Of a stretch of DNA of 64,000 bases, positions 32,820-43,930 are shown piece after piece. This stretch comes from Serpula lacrymans var. lacrymans S7.9 (Eukaryota; Basidiomycota; Agaricomycetes; Boletales; Serpulaceae). Position 1 is the stretch's first letter. Every line of letters starts with the position of its first letter. The notes beneath the pieces are model-generated. The model worked only from the letters and a program-made list of their open reading frames with translations, did not search any database and was not told the origin of the DNA. Where the stretch lies: contig NW_006763290.1 in assembly GCF_000218685.1 (NCBI RefSeq), forward strand, positions 3,436,908-3,500,907, read 5' to 3'. The position numbers and the translations under genes were made by a program.

Positions 32820-34959
32820 TTGCCTACTTTCAAGTCAGAATTTGACTTGGATGAAGAGTCACAAAATTTGCAACACTTCCATAGTGACTACTTTGGCACC
32901 TACAATGACAACAAGCTTGATTGGTCTTTGGGTCATGCAGAAATCATGATCCCAATAATAGCAGTAGTGCAGATGACTCAGAAGATAGAACATGGGCAGA
33001 AATTGGTGATGAGTGGGAGCTACCTGTGGATGATACTTAACAGGATGGTGTAGCATCAACAGAGGATGCCAAATAATCTATACCAGCAATGGCAGATCAT
33101 GAACTGCTTTGTCAAGCAGAGTCTCAGCTATGACATGGGCTTTTTGTGACAAAATACCCTTTCCACAGTGCAGGAGCTCCTATAGCGCAACATCAGCATG
33201 CATATAACTCATATTGTAGCCAATAGCTGGCAGCAAGGATATCTGGGCCCCTTTCAAGTCAGACATTGACTATGAAGTGGCCAAATGGGCCAAGTTACAA
33301 GGTGCAGGCTCAACTGCATTTTCAGATTTACTTAGTATTCCTGGGGTATGTGCTTTGTCGCGCTCAAACACGGCTCATGCATTGATAAATGAATAGGTAT
33401 CAGAACGACTAGGCCTTTTTTTCAAGAATTCATGAGAACTCAATCAAATCATTGATCCAAAACTACCAAAGAGATCTAAATTTGGACGCAAAGAAATTAT
33501 TGTGGCTGGTGAAGCCTATGATGTTTATTTCTGAGACATCATAGAATGCATCAAAGCACTATATCACGAGCCTGAGTTTGCACCATACCTGGTATATGTA
33601 CCGGAGCAACATTACATAGATGCTGACAAAACAGAGAGATTATATCCTGATATGCATACTGGGAAATGGTGGTGGACTACTCAGATTTGTGATTTGGTAC
33701 ATCCACAATTCATTGCTGTTGCTAACATAGAGCACAGCAGGAACTGGATAAAAACAACTCAGATGGCACCATTATTCCAGTGTTGTTGTCGTCAGACAAG
33801 ACACAGCTCACTTTGTTCCGAAATAAAGTGGCATGTTCAATATACTTAATTATAGGGAATATCCCAAAGAATATCCACCACAAACCATCAAAACAAGCTT
33901 ATATCTTGTTTGGCTATTTGCCTTTCACTTGTCTTAAACACACCACCAATAAAGCTGCACATTGCCGTACTATCATGAATCTGTTCTATGCTTGCATGCA
34001 TCAAGTAGTTGAGCCATTGGAATCTGCTGGAACTGAAGGGCTTTGCATGGCCAATAGTGATGGAATTAGACGTCAAAACTATCCTATAGTAGCCAGTTAT
34101 ATTGAAGACTATTCAGAACAAGTTCTTGTAACAGGGACAAAAGCAGGTGAATGCCCCAAGTGTGATGTGCCCCATGGTGAACTAGGACAGGATTCTGAGA
34201 TATATGGCCTGCAAAATCTTGCAAATGTCTTGGAGTCACTAGCGCTAATAGATGGTGACCCCCTTCTCTTCACAAAAGCCTGCCAGGATGCAGGTATAAA
34301 GCCTATCCACCATCCATTCTGGGAAAACCTACCATATACCAACATTTTCCAATCTATTACACCAGATATCTTACATCAAGTGTAACAGGGCATAGTCGTG
34401 TACATTGTGTCATGGATCAAAGAATCTGTTGGAGACTCAGAAATTGATGCACAATGTCAATGATTGCTCCCAAATTATAATGTCCGCCTCTTTTCCAAAG
34501 GAATATATAGTCTTACACGGATAAGTGGTACAAAGCACAATCAAATTTGCCGTATTTTGTTTGCATTTGCAGTTGGATTCCCTCTACCAGATAATTTGGC
34601 ACCTGCCAGGCTGATACGTGCTGTACGGGCCCTACTTGATTTTGTGTACCTTGCACAATATTGTTGCCACTCAAAGGAGACACCACAACTGCTTGACAAG
34701 TCCCTCAGTCAATTTCACGCAAATAAGTCAATTTGTAAAGATTTTGAGCTGCCAAAACAGCATTCATACCAACACTATTCATATATGATCAAGCTCTTGG
34801 GTATGACAGGCAACTACAATACAGAATATACCGAGTGGCTGCATATTGACCTTACCAGGGATGCATATTGGGCTACAAATCACAAGGACAAATATAAGCA
34901 GATGACAAAGTGGCTCAAAAGACGAGAACAACTTCAATGGCATGATAGCTATGTTTATT
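32820..34959 (+). pseudogene. Plavaka-type transposase, copy 2, full of stops and right-truncated
   Basis: Plus strand. Order of landmarks: PFKSDIDYEVAKWAKLQG (33250-33310), KFGRKEIIVAGEAYDVYF (about 33480-33530), IIECIKALYHEPEFAPYLVY, MHTGKWWWTTQ (33652), PVLLSSDKTQLTLFRNKVA, IVASYIEDYSEQVLV, CPKCDVPHGELG, PFWENLPYTNIF and SITPDILHQ (34340-34380). Further blocks are KGIYSLTRISGTKHNQICR and LARLLDFVYLAQYC-like sequence to WLHIDLTRDAYWATNHKDK and TKWLKRREQLQWHDSY (34950). This copy contains the N-terminal half that copy 1 lacks. Multiple in-frame stops (near 33395, 33440, 33530, 34384) and loss of the C-terminus show it is dead. Confidence 0.85.
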
Positions 34960-34964
34960 GGTGG

Positions 34965-35377
34965 TGTTACGATACACAAATTTTGGACCCATAAATTTCA
35001 TTCTCCTCTTTAACTTTCTTCTGTATTTTTCACACACTGTGCCATGTGGCACTTTACATTTTGTTCAAACTCCACCTTCTCGTGCTGCGCTGCCTTCTTC
35101 CTTATTTTAGCTACAAGTCTCTCACATAGTGGAGCTGGTCACACAGGCTGTGCCCCATGACATCATCAGCCACTGACTCCATCAACTGTACAGTACATAT
35201 GTACAAATAACCTGTAGTAATATATATACCCCAATAGATTAAAGAGACTCCTCAGCGAGTCCTCCTGTTGTTTACCCACAACAAACTCGGTCCTATCCAA
35301 AGGGTAACCACTTCTCTCACTTCTTTATAGCTTTGTCTGAGTTGTGTGCCAGAGTATACAAACTCTTGGTTGTAACA
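34965..35377 (+). repeat. Solo LTR (subfamily B) with perfect GGTGG duplication
   Basis: A 413-bp LTR starting TGTTACGATACACAAA and ending CTCTTGGTTGTAACA, flanked by GGTGG at 34960-34964 and 35378-35382. Its orientation is opposite to that required for the minus-strand gypsy fragment on its right, so it is an independent insertion at or very near the junction of the Plavaka and gypsy sequences. Confidence 0.9.
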
Positions 35378-38257
35378 GGTGGTAGTTGGATTTTTGGGCA
35401 TAGGTTGAAAAAGGAAATTAAAAAGGGTTGAATCCATGCCTCTAAGCTTCCTAGGAGCTGAGGGATTCTTAGAATAAAAATTCCCAAACAGCATTGTGGG
35501 AATTGTCCAGCTTCTGGTTTCCATGTTCTCTCCTTGTCTCCATAGCCCTTCTATAGGACCAGGAACTCTAATTTTCCACACTTCAAGTGTGCATCCACTA
35601 CTTGTTCCACTTCAAACTCTTCTTCACCTTCCTGGGTGACTAACTGGTCTGGGCCGGTCTACACGCTGTCCCAGCAGCAGCCCTTTGTAGGGTTTCACAC
35701 GGCTAATATTGACCAGGGGTACTACCCTCAATTGTTTTGGGGTTCCAGCTCCACTACGTTGGGTTTGACTTCCTTACTCTGATAAGGCTCAATCCACTTT
35801 ATGGTCAGTTTTCTAGACTGCCAATCTTTTCATTTAAAGTGGTTGGTATCTAACCAGACCAGGTCACCGACCTTGTAGTCAGGGGCCTTAGAGCGTCTAC
35901 ACTCTGCCCTGTCTGTCATCTGTTCTGCAGCTTTGAATAACACCTTGCAAGACAGACTTTATGTCTTTGACCATGTTCCCAGCAGCCTTGTTCTTGCTTT
36001 TTCCAGGTTCAACACCCATTCTGGGGAGGTACAACCTTGTAACCTCGAATGGTGCTTTCCCTGTAGCCAATAACTGTTTGATATTGTACAAGAACTGGGC
36101 TATCTTTAGCCACTTGGCCCAATCCATCTGCCTGTCATTAACAAATATATGGAGGTATTGCTTCAATTCCTGATTGAGCCTCTTTGTTTGTCCATCTGTT
36201 TGCAGATGAAACACCCTGATAATTTAGATTTGATGTGCAGCATCCGGCAAAGCTCCTTTGTAAATTTGCTAGCAAATTGAGGTCCCTTATCAGAGATAAC
36301 TGTCTCCGGCAACCCATGGATAGACTATACAAAGTCTCTAAATAAGTCCGCTGTACCTGTGGCTGTAGAAGTTTTATTGATGGGAATAAACACCACTTCT
36401 TTGGAGAAGCGATCTACAGCCAACATTACTGAGCTGTACCCCTTTAACTCAGGCAGATCTGCCGCAAAATCAACCAATATATCTTGCCAATGGCCAGTTG
36501 GTATCAAATTTGGCATTAGTTTACCGGCTGGCGGTTGATGCGAGTTCTTTGCCATGGCACATCTTAGACAGGATTTTATGTATTCCTGTATATCTTTGAC
36601 CATGTCAGGCCACATAGTTCCTGGAGATCAACTCCATGGTTCATTGCCACCCAGGGGGCCTAGCTGCTGGTGTGTCATGTTGTCTGTCTATTGCCTTGAT
36701 CCTTGCGGGCTCAGGCACATAGATCTTATCTTTGTAATGGAAGAGCCTATCTTCCCATAAATAATTTTCATTGCCGTCAAGGCACACCTTCTCTTCTGAT
36801 GAGATGTCTTTCTTGAAAACTTCTAGAGAATTGTGATCCTGCCTGATTTGAACATTGGCAACCCTGGATTGATCTATCAGGGTAACACCTTTGTTATTAT
36901 ATTTAATAGTATTGGCATGATCCTCTCTTCTCAAGAAAGTGTCTGCTTTTCCCATAGAAGTCCCAGGCTTATGAATTAACTTATAGTTAAACCTAGATAA
37001 GTACACCGCATAGCAGGTCTGTCTCTGGTTCAAGTCCCAAGCTGTCATAAAATATTCCAGATTTTTATGATCAGTCCAGATTTTGAATTGGTGCCTAGCA
37101 CCTTCTAAGTAGTGCTGCCAGTGCTCTAGAGCTCTAATGATGGCCAGCATCTCTTTGTTGTAAATTTGATAGTTGCGCTCTGTAGGCAACAAACTATGCA
37201 ATAAATAGGCACAAGGCCTCCAGAGATCATCAGGGCATTTAATTGATAGAACAGCCCCAGTAGCAAAATCAGAAGAGTCGGTTTCTAGCCGGAACTCTTC
37301 ATTAAATTCTTGAAATGCTAATATGGGCGCTGTTGTAAATGTCTGTATAAGCTTATCAAAAGCTTTTTGTTTTTTGGTGCCCCAATGCCAAACAATGTCC
37401 TTAGTGAGATTATTCAACAGTCTTGTTATCTTCGCAAAGTTTTCAACAAACCTTCAGTAGAAGTTGCCTAAGTCAAGGAAGGCCCTAACTCCTTTTACAC
37501 GAGTAGGTTCTGGCCAATCCAATATAGCTTGAACTTTCTCAGGGTTCATCCTGATTCCATCCTGTCCTATTATCATACCAAGGAAGTCTACTTCTTTTAC
37601 TTTAAAATTACATTTTTTGGGTTTGGCAAATAGGTCCCATTCCTGTAAGCGTCAAAGAACTTCTTGCATAATTTTGTCATGCTTAGCCTCATTGTCCAAC
37701 TTTGTAAATATTAGCAAATCATCAATGTAAATGATGACACAGTTTTTCATATCCGCAAAGATCTTGTTCATCATGCTCTGGAAGGTTACCAGTGAATTGG
37801 TCAACCCAAAGAGCATGAAAAGGGGCTTAAAGAATCCTCAGTGGCACGTGAACACGGCCTTCCAAACATTTTTTTCTTTGATGCATACATTATTGTACTC
37901 CCATCTGAGGTCCATCTTTGTTAAGATCTTGGCACCAGCCAATTTGTCTACTACCTGACTGATCAAAGACAGCGGATACACATTTTGAACTATGTATTCA
38001 TTTAAATAATGATAGTCCATAATCATTTGCTTCTTGCCATCCTTTTTAGGAATGAAGAACACCGGAGACATCAGGAAAAATGGGGTGAAAAATGGGGTAG
38101 CTATATAGAGCTCTATAGCACTATAAGTACTCATAAAGCTGTTATAGTGGTCAAACCTGTTATAGAACCTCTGCCATCTATAGAGCCTCATATAGCTCTG
38201 TAAATGCTCTCATAGATGTTGGAAATTGTTGTGTGGCTGATAAAAAAAAATTAACAC

Positions 38258-38335
38258 AGACAGGATTTGAACTCTCAATCTGCTAGTCAGCTTTTGGGTG
38301 ACTGATATCACATTTATCCACTACACCATGAGAGC
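38258..38335 (-). other. tRNA-like sequence with boxes A/B and T-tract inside the MITE
   Basis: On the minus strand it starts GCTCTCATGGTGTAGTGGAT (box A TGGTGTAGTGG) and ends GAGAGTTCAAATCCTGTC (box B AGTTCAAATCC). It is followed about 7 nt later by a run of nine T (38250-38242), a pol III terminator-like tract. Spacing between the boxes is longer than in a normal intron-less tRNA and the anticodon arm and T-stem do not pair well, so it is not called as a tRNA gene. The same feature is present in the second MITE copy. Confidence 0.55.
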
Positions 38336-38572
38336 TTATAAAATGTATTATACAGGTGTTGTATATTGACCTTTTATGGACTTAGTTATTTTTTTACTCA
38401 TTGTCACCACTTATATTTGGATAAATCATTGTTCCTTTTTTTATATATATCAAAGATACAAACTACTATTTCACTACTACAGACTACATAATTAATTAAT
38501 ACTGTATGATTTATTAGCCCTTTCAAGCACCTTGAACTATATTATAACTATGACTTTTGCAGCTATAGGAGC

Positions 38573-38988
38573 TGTAACAACCAAGAGTTAATTACTCTGG
38601 CGCACACAAGAATACACTATAAAGGTAGTGATGGGGGAGTGGTTACCCCTTGAGCTGCAGAGAGTTTGTTGGTAAACAACAGGAGGACTCGCTAAGGAGT
38701 CTCCTGGATCTATTGGGGTATATATACTAATACAGAGTGTTTGTACTTATGTACTGTACAGTTAATAAAGTCAGTGGCTGATGATGTTATGGGGCCTAGC
38801 CCGCATGACCAGCTCCACTGTGTGAGAGAGTTGTATCTAAAATAAGAAGAAGGCAATGCAGCACGAGAAAGAGGAGTTTGAACAAAAGGGGAAGTTCCGC
38901 GTGGCACCATGTGTGAAAGCTAAAGCATACAAGGTTGAAGAGGAGAATGAAAATGAAGGAAAGGTCCAAAAATTGTGTTATCGTAACA
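38573..38988 (-). repeat. Solo LTR (subfamily A) inserted in the MITE, with empty-site proof
   Basis: A 416-bp LTR from TGTAACAACCAAGAG to TTATCGTAACA with GGAGC on both sides (38568-38572; 38989-38993). The second MITE copy has the uninterrupted sequence CTATAGGAGCTATGTAGGCT (about 62750), which is the pre-insertion state with one GGAGC. This fixes both boundaries exactly. Confidence 0.96.
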
Positions 38989-39314
38989 GGAGCTATGTAG
39001 GCTGCCATATAAAAGCACTTATAGTACCTTGCCTATAATAATATACTTAACTCCAAACACTTCTGGCCTCTTTCTATTATTGAACAGGTTTATTAGATTA
39101 ATCCAGAGTTTGAGGGAATGATAGATACTTCTCCCCTTGGTTAAATTTTTGCCTACTACTATGCTATAAGAGCTATAAGAGCTATGACTGCACTGATAGT
39201 ACTATAGTTTCTATGAATGCATTTATATATATAGGTGGTGGCTATATAGCACTATATAGCAAAAGGGTTTTTAGTGATGGATGTCATAGGGCTTTTGGAA
39301 GGTCTAATGTAACC

Positions 39315-40133
39315 CATTTGTTGCGTTGAATTTCCTCTAGAGCTTCCCCAAGGATATTGAGAACATTGTCATGGGAGACATGCAATAGTACAAAGAATGG
39401 TGGCGGACCTGCCTCTACAAATCTCTTTGAGAGGAACAATGTGGACCCAAACAAAACCTTGCAGAGGCACTTGAAGTAAGGGATTATAAAGGCAAAATAT
39501 TCAGATACATTGTTTTCAAGAAACAAACTGAGAGTGTCGACTCTGCCAAAGGTCTGATACTTGTGGAAAGCAGCGTCAAAGCAGCTAAACATTGAAATGA
39601 ACTTGGGATTTAGCCATTTTTTAATGTCGTCCTTTTCTTTAGCATCTGCATCCTTCATCTCATAGGGCTTTACCATCAAGACTCACATGGCCAGCAATAT
39701 GTAATAGAATGACTCCAGGTTGTGATAGGCAGTGTGTCAAATATAGTCACCAGGCTGTGCATTTTGCACTTCCCCCGCCATAAAAGGCTCTGTGCCCTGT
39801 AAAACGGATACATAAAATAAAATAATAATTGAACAATGGCTGATATAAACACTTACTGTATGCTCAAGAAAATAATTTCTATTATCAACCTACCAGCCCT
39901 CCTTACACAACTGTTGTATAACCCCATCAAGAGTACCCTCTGCACTCAGGTTGATTATGATGTAAAAATGAATTTGATGAATAGACACTCTGGTTGGAGT
40001 AAATTATTCCTTCCTTGTGGTTAACGGTGGATAGCATGGACTTCACCAACTCTTGCACCTTCTTGACATTACCAGATTTCAATCCAAAATAGCAGTCATC
40101 CTGGTCTGAATCTTCAGACACGCCATCTGACAC
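39315..40133 (-). pseudogene. Protein-kinase (FunK1-like) C-lobe relic
   Basis: Minus strand. After a short intron (acceptor at about 39803) the sequence reads GTEPFMAGE, corresponding to the APE region, and then HTAYHNLESFYYILLAM, the HDLESLFYVLL motif that I associate with fungal FunK1-type kinases. A helical C-terminal part (39679-39315) follows with WLNPKFISMFSCFDAAFH. In-frame stops separate the two motifs (near 39745 and 39685). The upstream exon (40133-39927) has no HRD or DFD/DFG motif that I can see, so the catalytic half is missing. The C-terminus is cut by the gypsy fragment at 39314. Confidence 0.55.
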
Positions 40134-41272
40134 AGGGGGAAAATGTCAAGTTTTCCTTGAAAAAAATGCTGATAAAATTATATCTAAAGACAAAGTAAAC
40201 ACACCTTTTTTCTCCAGATAAAATGGTAACAAAATTCAAAACGATTACTTGAATTTCCCCCTCTTATCTCAGGATGTAGCAGCAAAAAACATTGGACCTT
40301 GAATTATCATTTTTCTCACATTAAAATGTTATATGTATTGTCAGGTCATTTTAACTGTTCACAAGTTTTTGTTGAAATCTTTCGACAGTCAAGTTGGTGA
40401 CTAAATGGCAATTTAATTCATAATTTATGTCAGCATAACAATGTAGATCTTCTCCTTCCTTTTTTACAAATTTTCTCTACCCCAAATTTAGAATTTTTCT
40501 TTGAAGAAAATGTAAATAAAATATTGACTAAAAGTGAAAATGTAAGCAGACAAAACAGGTTAAATGTAGAGCTGATTATTTTGTGATGTTGTACTGTGAA
40601 AAATATACATTTTACCAGGCCAAAAAGGTTTGAATTTTATTAACCCAAGGATCTAGCAATCATTGAACTAACATTCAAAAATTACTTTCTTTTTTCTTTC
40701 TTTTTATACAAAATTTGTTTCAAATTTTCTTTTCAGTTTAATAGCCTTCTAATTTGTGTAGACATGTGATTCACATATATAATGTTCTTTTCATTATTTA
40801 ACATTTTTCTCACCACAATAAATAATACTATAAACAGCCTTTTTTCTCAAAATAAATTCTAGAAAAATTCAATTGCAACAGTAAACACTACTCTCAACTC
40901 ATAATTGACTGTTGATTCTAGACAATCACTAGTTACACAGTCAAGTCAACAATCAACAGTCAGTGTCAATAGTCAGCAGTATTACAATTTATTCATAATT
41001 GTATCCATATTATTCTTGCCAGTATCATTCTAAATGTATACCTCATGTTCTTCACAATGTGTATCTTCAGACCATCTCTTTGATTCTGTTATCTTCAAGT
41101 GTGTGCTATAGTTTTTAGCTCTATTGAAGTTTAATAGGATATTCTTGCTAATGGCAATATACCTAGTAAATTTGTCTTACTTGAGCATAACTGCATTGCC
41201 TGACAGTCTTGCTACACTTCCAATATCTGCACCAGTAATCCAGCTATCCCTCTGCACCAACTGGGTTACAAC
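40134..41272. other. AT-rich gap, no gene supported
   Basis: About 1.1 kb of very AT-rich sequence with long T and A runs and repeated TTTTT/AAAAT strings. A small internal repeat with GTCAAGTCAACAATCAACAG and AGTCAGTGTCAATAGTCAG at about 40935-40980 is the only structure noted. The N-terminal exons expected for the downstream dioxygenase gene are not visible here. Confidence 0.4.
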
Positions 41273-42625
41273 ATGCTTGCACCACTGGAACACTCATTTT
41301 TGAGTAGGCCGTACAGTCCCCCATTAACTGACATCAATGAGGAAGAGGACTGTTTTCTTCCTACCTCCTATCCATTTTGCTCTTTCAGCCAGAAAAACAC
41401 CACCACCATCCATACATTGTATAATCATTCTTTGGCTGCAAATAAAGTCTTTCAGGTAGGACATGATTGCCATGCCAATGTCCTGTGGACTGAGAAGGAA
41501 AGGGAACAAGCAGTGAGGGGCCATGTAACAACAGACATTAATGACTTGCGCACGCAGGTATGTGGCTACACATTGGGAGCCTTATCCAATCATTTACCTG
41601 AGTTATTGTTAGCTTCAGTCTCAGTATCAAGACAGTGTAAAGGCTGCATGTGAGACGTACCTGAGGATCCCAGCAAATATCATTTTCAGGTAAGTTCATT
41701 GTACACTCAAGCATTTGGTGCCTTATCAAACTTCTTGATATCAGCCAATCACTCAATATTCGCAACTTAGATGGCTCCCTTATGGTCTTTGTTTGCACAT
41801 CCCTCCCTGACTATATCTGCTCATCACTATAGCCAAAGCTCCTAGCTGCATTTGAGAATAACGAGCTGATTACTGAGAAGCCAGGTTAACAAGATGAGGA
41901 TGACATATTTGAGGCGCTACACTCTTCTTGGTACGACCGTCACTGCACAAGGGTAAGTACTGATACAGCCATGTTATTCCTTTCCAGCTGCCCACTAATT
42001 TCCTTGAAAACCAGGGAGATGATACTTCAACTGGTATTTTGCCTCTCATGTTAGAGAGGGAAGATGGAAGTTGTACCAACTATTCATCCCTTACCTGTTG
42101 AAGGGAATCAAAGATCATGGCACTATTTACCAGACTATCAAAGTTGTCTTTGCAGACCTATTCCATTGGATCCATGATGTGGTAAGCTTAAATATAGTAC
42201 ATTATTGTGGTATCTAATTTAATAATCACTCTATCCACAAGATTGAGCTCCAGCTGCCTGAGAAGTATGAGCTATTGCCTGAAGTTGTGTCAATTTTGCC
42301 TGGCAACAATTTGTCTCCAATATTCCCCTTCCTTTCACTGGTGATTAATCTCAATGTCTTTACCAAAGGTCATCAAGATAGCAAAGACAAGGACTTCTGT
42401 CTTGTCCTTCCTATTGATAATTTCCAAGGTGGAGCCCTTGTCATGGTTGAAACAGGTCTGGTCTTGGAAATAAGGCAAGTTGACTTCGCCATCTTGAGAT
42501 CTTGTGACATTATGCACTTCAATCTGCAATACCAAGGTAAGAGAGCATCTTTTGTTTTCCATACTGACAAAGGGTTCTCTTTATGGGCAAAAAATAGAAA
42601 TAGATGGGCAGATAATGTAGTTTGA
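41273..42625 (+). pseudogene. TET/JBP-like 2OG-Fe(II) dioxygenase, copy 2; catalytic motifs intact, N-terminus missing
   Basis: Exon blocks: 41273-41560, with WTEKEREQAVRG and TTDINDLRTQ aligning to copy 1; a block near 41835-41950; 42090-42181 (GIKDHGTIYQTIKVVF then ADLFHWIHDV); a 60-bp intron (GT-AG); then 42242-42625 (IELQLPEKYELLPEV...). The last exon holds GHQD (HxD: His codon 42371, Asp 42377), NFQGGALVMVETGLVLEI, DFAILRSCDIMHFN (distal His 42515) and GKRASFVFHTD (2OG-binding Arg 42542). All metal and cosubstrate residues expected of the double-stranded beta-helix are present. The expected role is oxidation of 5-methylpyrimidines, as for TET/JBP, but this is inferred. At least one stop (41887) and the missing N-terminus suggest a pseudogene. 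Confidence 0.7.
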
Positions 42626-42734
42626 ATAGTTTAGCTTTTTGCACGTCTTTTCTTTGTGAAGTTAGTATACTTTCAGATGTTCCCACACCAAGATTTGAGT
42701 GCCACATTTTCTTCAGAGTCAGCTCTTGATACAA

Positions 42735-43444
42735 TGTAAATGTGATAAACGCTGGTTTGAATGGTTGTTAGGGGGTGGTCTGCTTATCAGGCACACCAAC
42801 TGCTGAGCTAAAGTACTCCCCTTAACACTGGGGGCCATGTAAAGTTTGGTTCTGATCTCTCTAGTACCTCGTCCTGAGGAGCTCGCCTGTAGGATTTAGG
42901 CACACACTTTGTTTCCGGGGGCTAGCAAAAGCTCAACGCCCCACTGGCACCAAAGTTTTACTGTTTGAAAGACTCCACTTAACCATGTGGTCCTGGTTTG
43001 CACAAAAGTGTGAGAGAGTAAAGAGAGCAAGTCCTAATGTAATACCCAAAGTTTGTATACTCTGGCACATGTCAAAGACAAGCAAGGACAGGTGAATGGA
43101 GGAGAGGATAATCTCCCTTGAGTAGAAACAAATTTGTTATGGGTAAATAACAGGAAGACTCGCTGTGGAGTCTCCTTGGGGTATTTATACTACTACAGAC
43201 AATTTGTACATGTGTATTATACAGTTGTTGAAAGCAGTGGCTGATGATGTCATAGGGCACAGCCCATGTGACCAGCTCCACTGCAAGAGAGACTTGTAGC
43301 TAAGAATAAAGGAAAGCAGTGCAGTGCAAGAAAGTGGAGTTTGAATAAAATGGAAAGTGCCACATGGCACAGTGTGTGAAAACTACAAAATAAAGTTAAA
43401 GTGGAGAATGAAATTTAAAAGTCCAAAAATTGTGTATCATAATA
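42735..43444 (-). mobile_element. Gypsy 5' fragment: LTR (subfamily B) plus start of the internal region
   Basis: An LTR at 43038-43444 (TGTAATACCCAAAGTTTG ... GTGTATCATAATA, degenerate ends) is preceded on the plus strand by GTCCTAA and a 300-bp segment that matches the region just inside the right LTR of the 54-59.5 kb element (AACTGCTGAGCTAAAGTACTC; ACACTGGGGGCC). It is therefore the 5' LTR and leader of a minus-strand gypsy whose remaining body is absent. Confidence 0.85.
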
Positions 43445-43930
43445 CCAACTATCACTTTTTAACAGGAACCTTACCATTAAACACTGTGCCCTTAAATAGA
43501 TCAACTACATTGGCACAGGTGGTACAACAGAAGAGGACTCTGAAGATGAGCTTCTCCTCATGCTTAGCAAATCACAAATTGACAAAGTCATTGCATCTTT
43601 TACGCCGAGTATCTCAACTAGTTCTCGCAAACATATTTGTTTATCACACTCTGGGTCTGGAGGCTTAGGTTCTCAGTCAGTGTTTTATAGTATATCAATT
43701 ATATCTATTTAGACTCATATGTTTATAGTTTGTAACCTATTCACCAACCCGTTCAGAGAAGCATTAGACAGGCAATAAAAGAACAGGGACTCTTTTCTAG
43801 GCTATACTAGTAGCATAATGACCTGCTTGTACTAACTTCTGCTATGAATTGTACTAACATATTTTTCTTGCTGTCTGTAATGTAAAACAAGTATACGCAA
43901 CCCCAACATGTCAAATCCATTCACTCATTC
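43445..43930. other. Gap with a short acidic coding-like patch
   Basis: A plus-strand patch at about 43500-43680 reads GTGGTTEEDSEDELLLML and continues Ser-rich, resembling linker exons of transposon-borne genes. Nothing else is recognised. Confidence 0.25.

Larger units (their letters stand above)
28431..34959. mobile_element. Second Plavaka-type element, right end lost
   Basis: The left limit is CATCAGGAAAAATGG at 28431, identical over 15 bp to the start of the MITEs at 38069 and 62312. Inside, a DUF6532 gene (minus, 29100-32815) and a Plavaka transposase (plus, about 33240-34959) diverge from a shared upstream region near 32820, the mirror image of the first element. No dioxygenase gene lies between them. 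The right end is replaced by a gypsy fragment and a solo LTR. The left terminus call rests on the 15-bp match alone. Confidence 0.6.
38069..39279. mobile_element. MITE with Plavaka-type ends, itself split by a solo LTR
   Basis: Left end CATCAGGAAAAATGGGG, right end ...GGGTTTTTAGTGATG (two differences from CCTGATG). It is flanked by GA on both sides (38067-38068, 39280-39281) and cuts a gypsy RT coding sequence whose uninterrupted paralogue (ACACCGGGGACGTCATAGGG at about 56770) confirms the site. Without the inserted LTR it is about 790 bp and nearly collinear with the copy at 62312-63048. The ends are rich in TATAGC motifs. It has no open frame of note; it is non-autonomous. Confidence 0.88.
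35378..39314 (-). pseudogene. Ty3/gypsy chromovirus pol fragment, interrupted by a MITE
   Basis: Minus-strand sequence closely related to the element at 54-59.5 kb. It includes RT (fragment beginning at 39314, interrupted at 39279-38069, continuing [37 protein letters not shown], and an intact YIDD box at about 37730). RNase H follows with an intact IWTDHKNLEYF (about 37080), then integrase blocks (CLRCAMAKNSHQPPAGKL, about 36560-36520, and VFHLQTDGQTKRLNQ, about 36200). The C-terminal part has a chromodomain-like FEVEQVVDAHLK (about 35590). Frameshifts and stops occur throughout, including a stop in the chromodomain. It lacks gag, protease, PPT and its own LTRs. Confidence 0.88.

Noticed and set aside
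38258..38335. Functional tRNA gene on the minus strand
   Set aside because: Box A and B are present, but spacing, anticodon arm and T-stem are poor, and a second copy in another MITE has a variable middle part.
34965..39314. LTR at 34965 as the 3' LTR of the adjacent minus-strand gypsy fragment
   Set aside because: Orientation is opposite to that required, there is no polypurine tract at the junction, and exact GGTGG copies flank the LTR alone.
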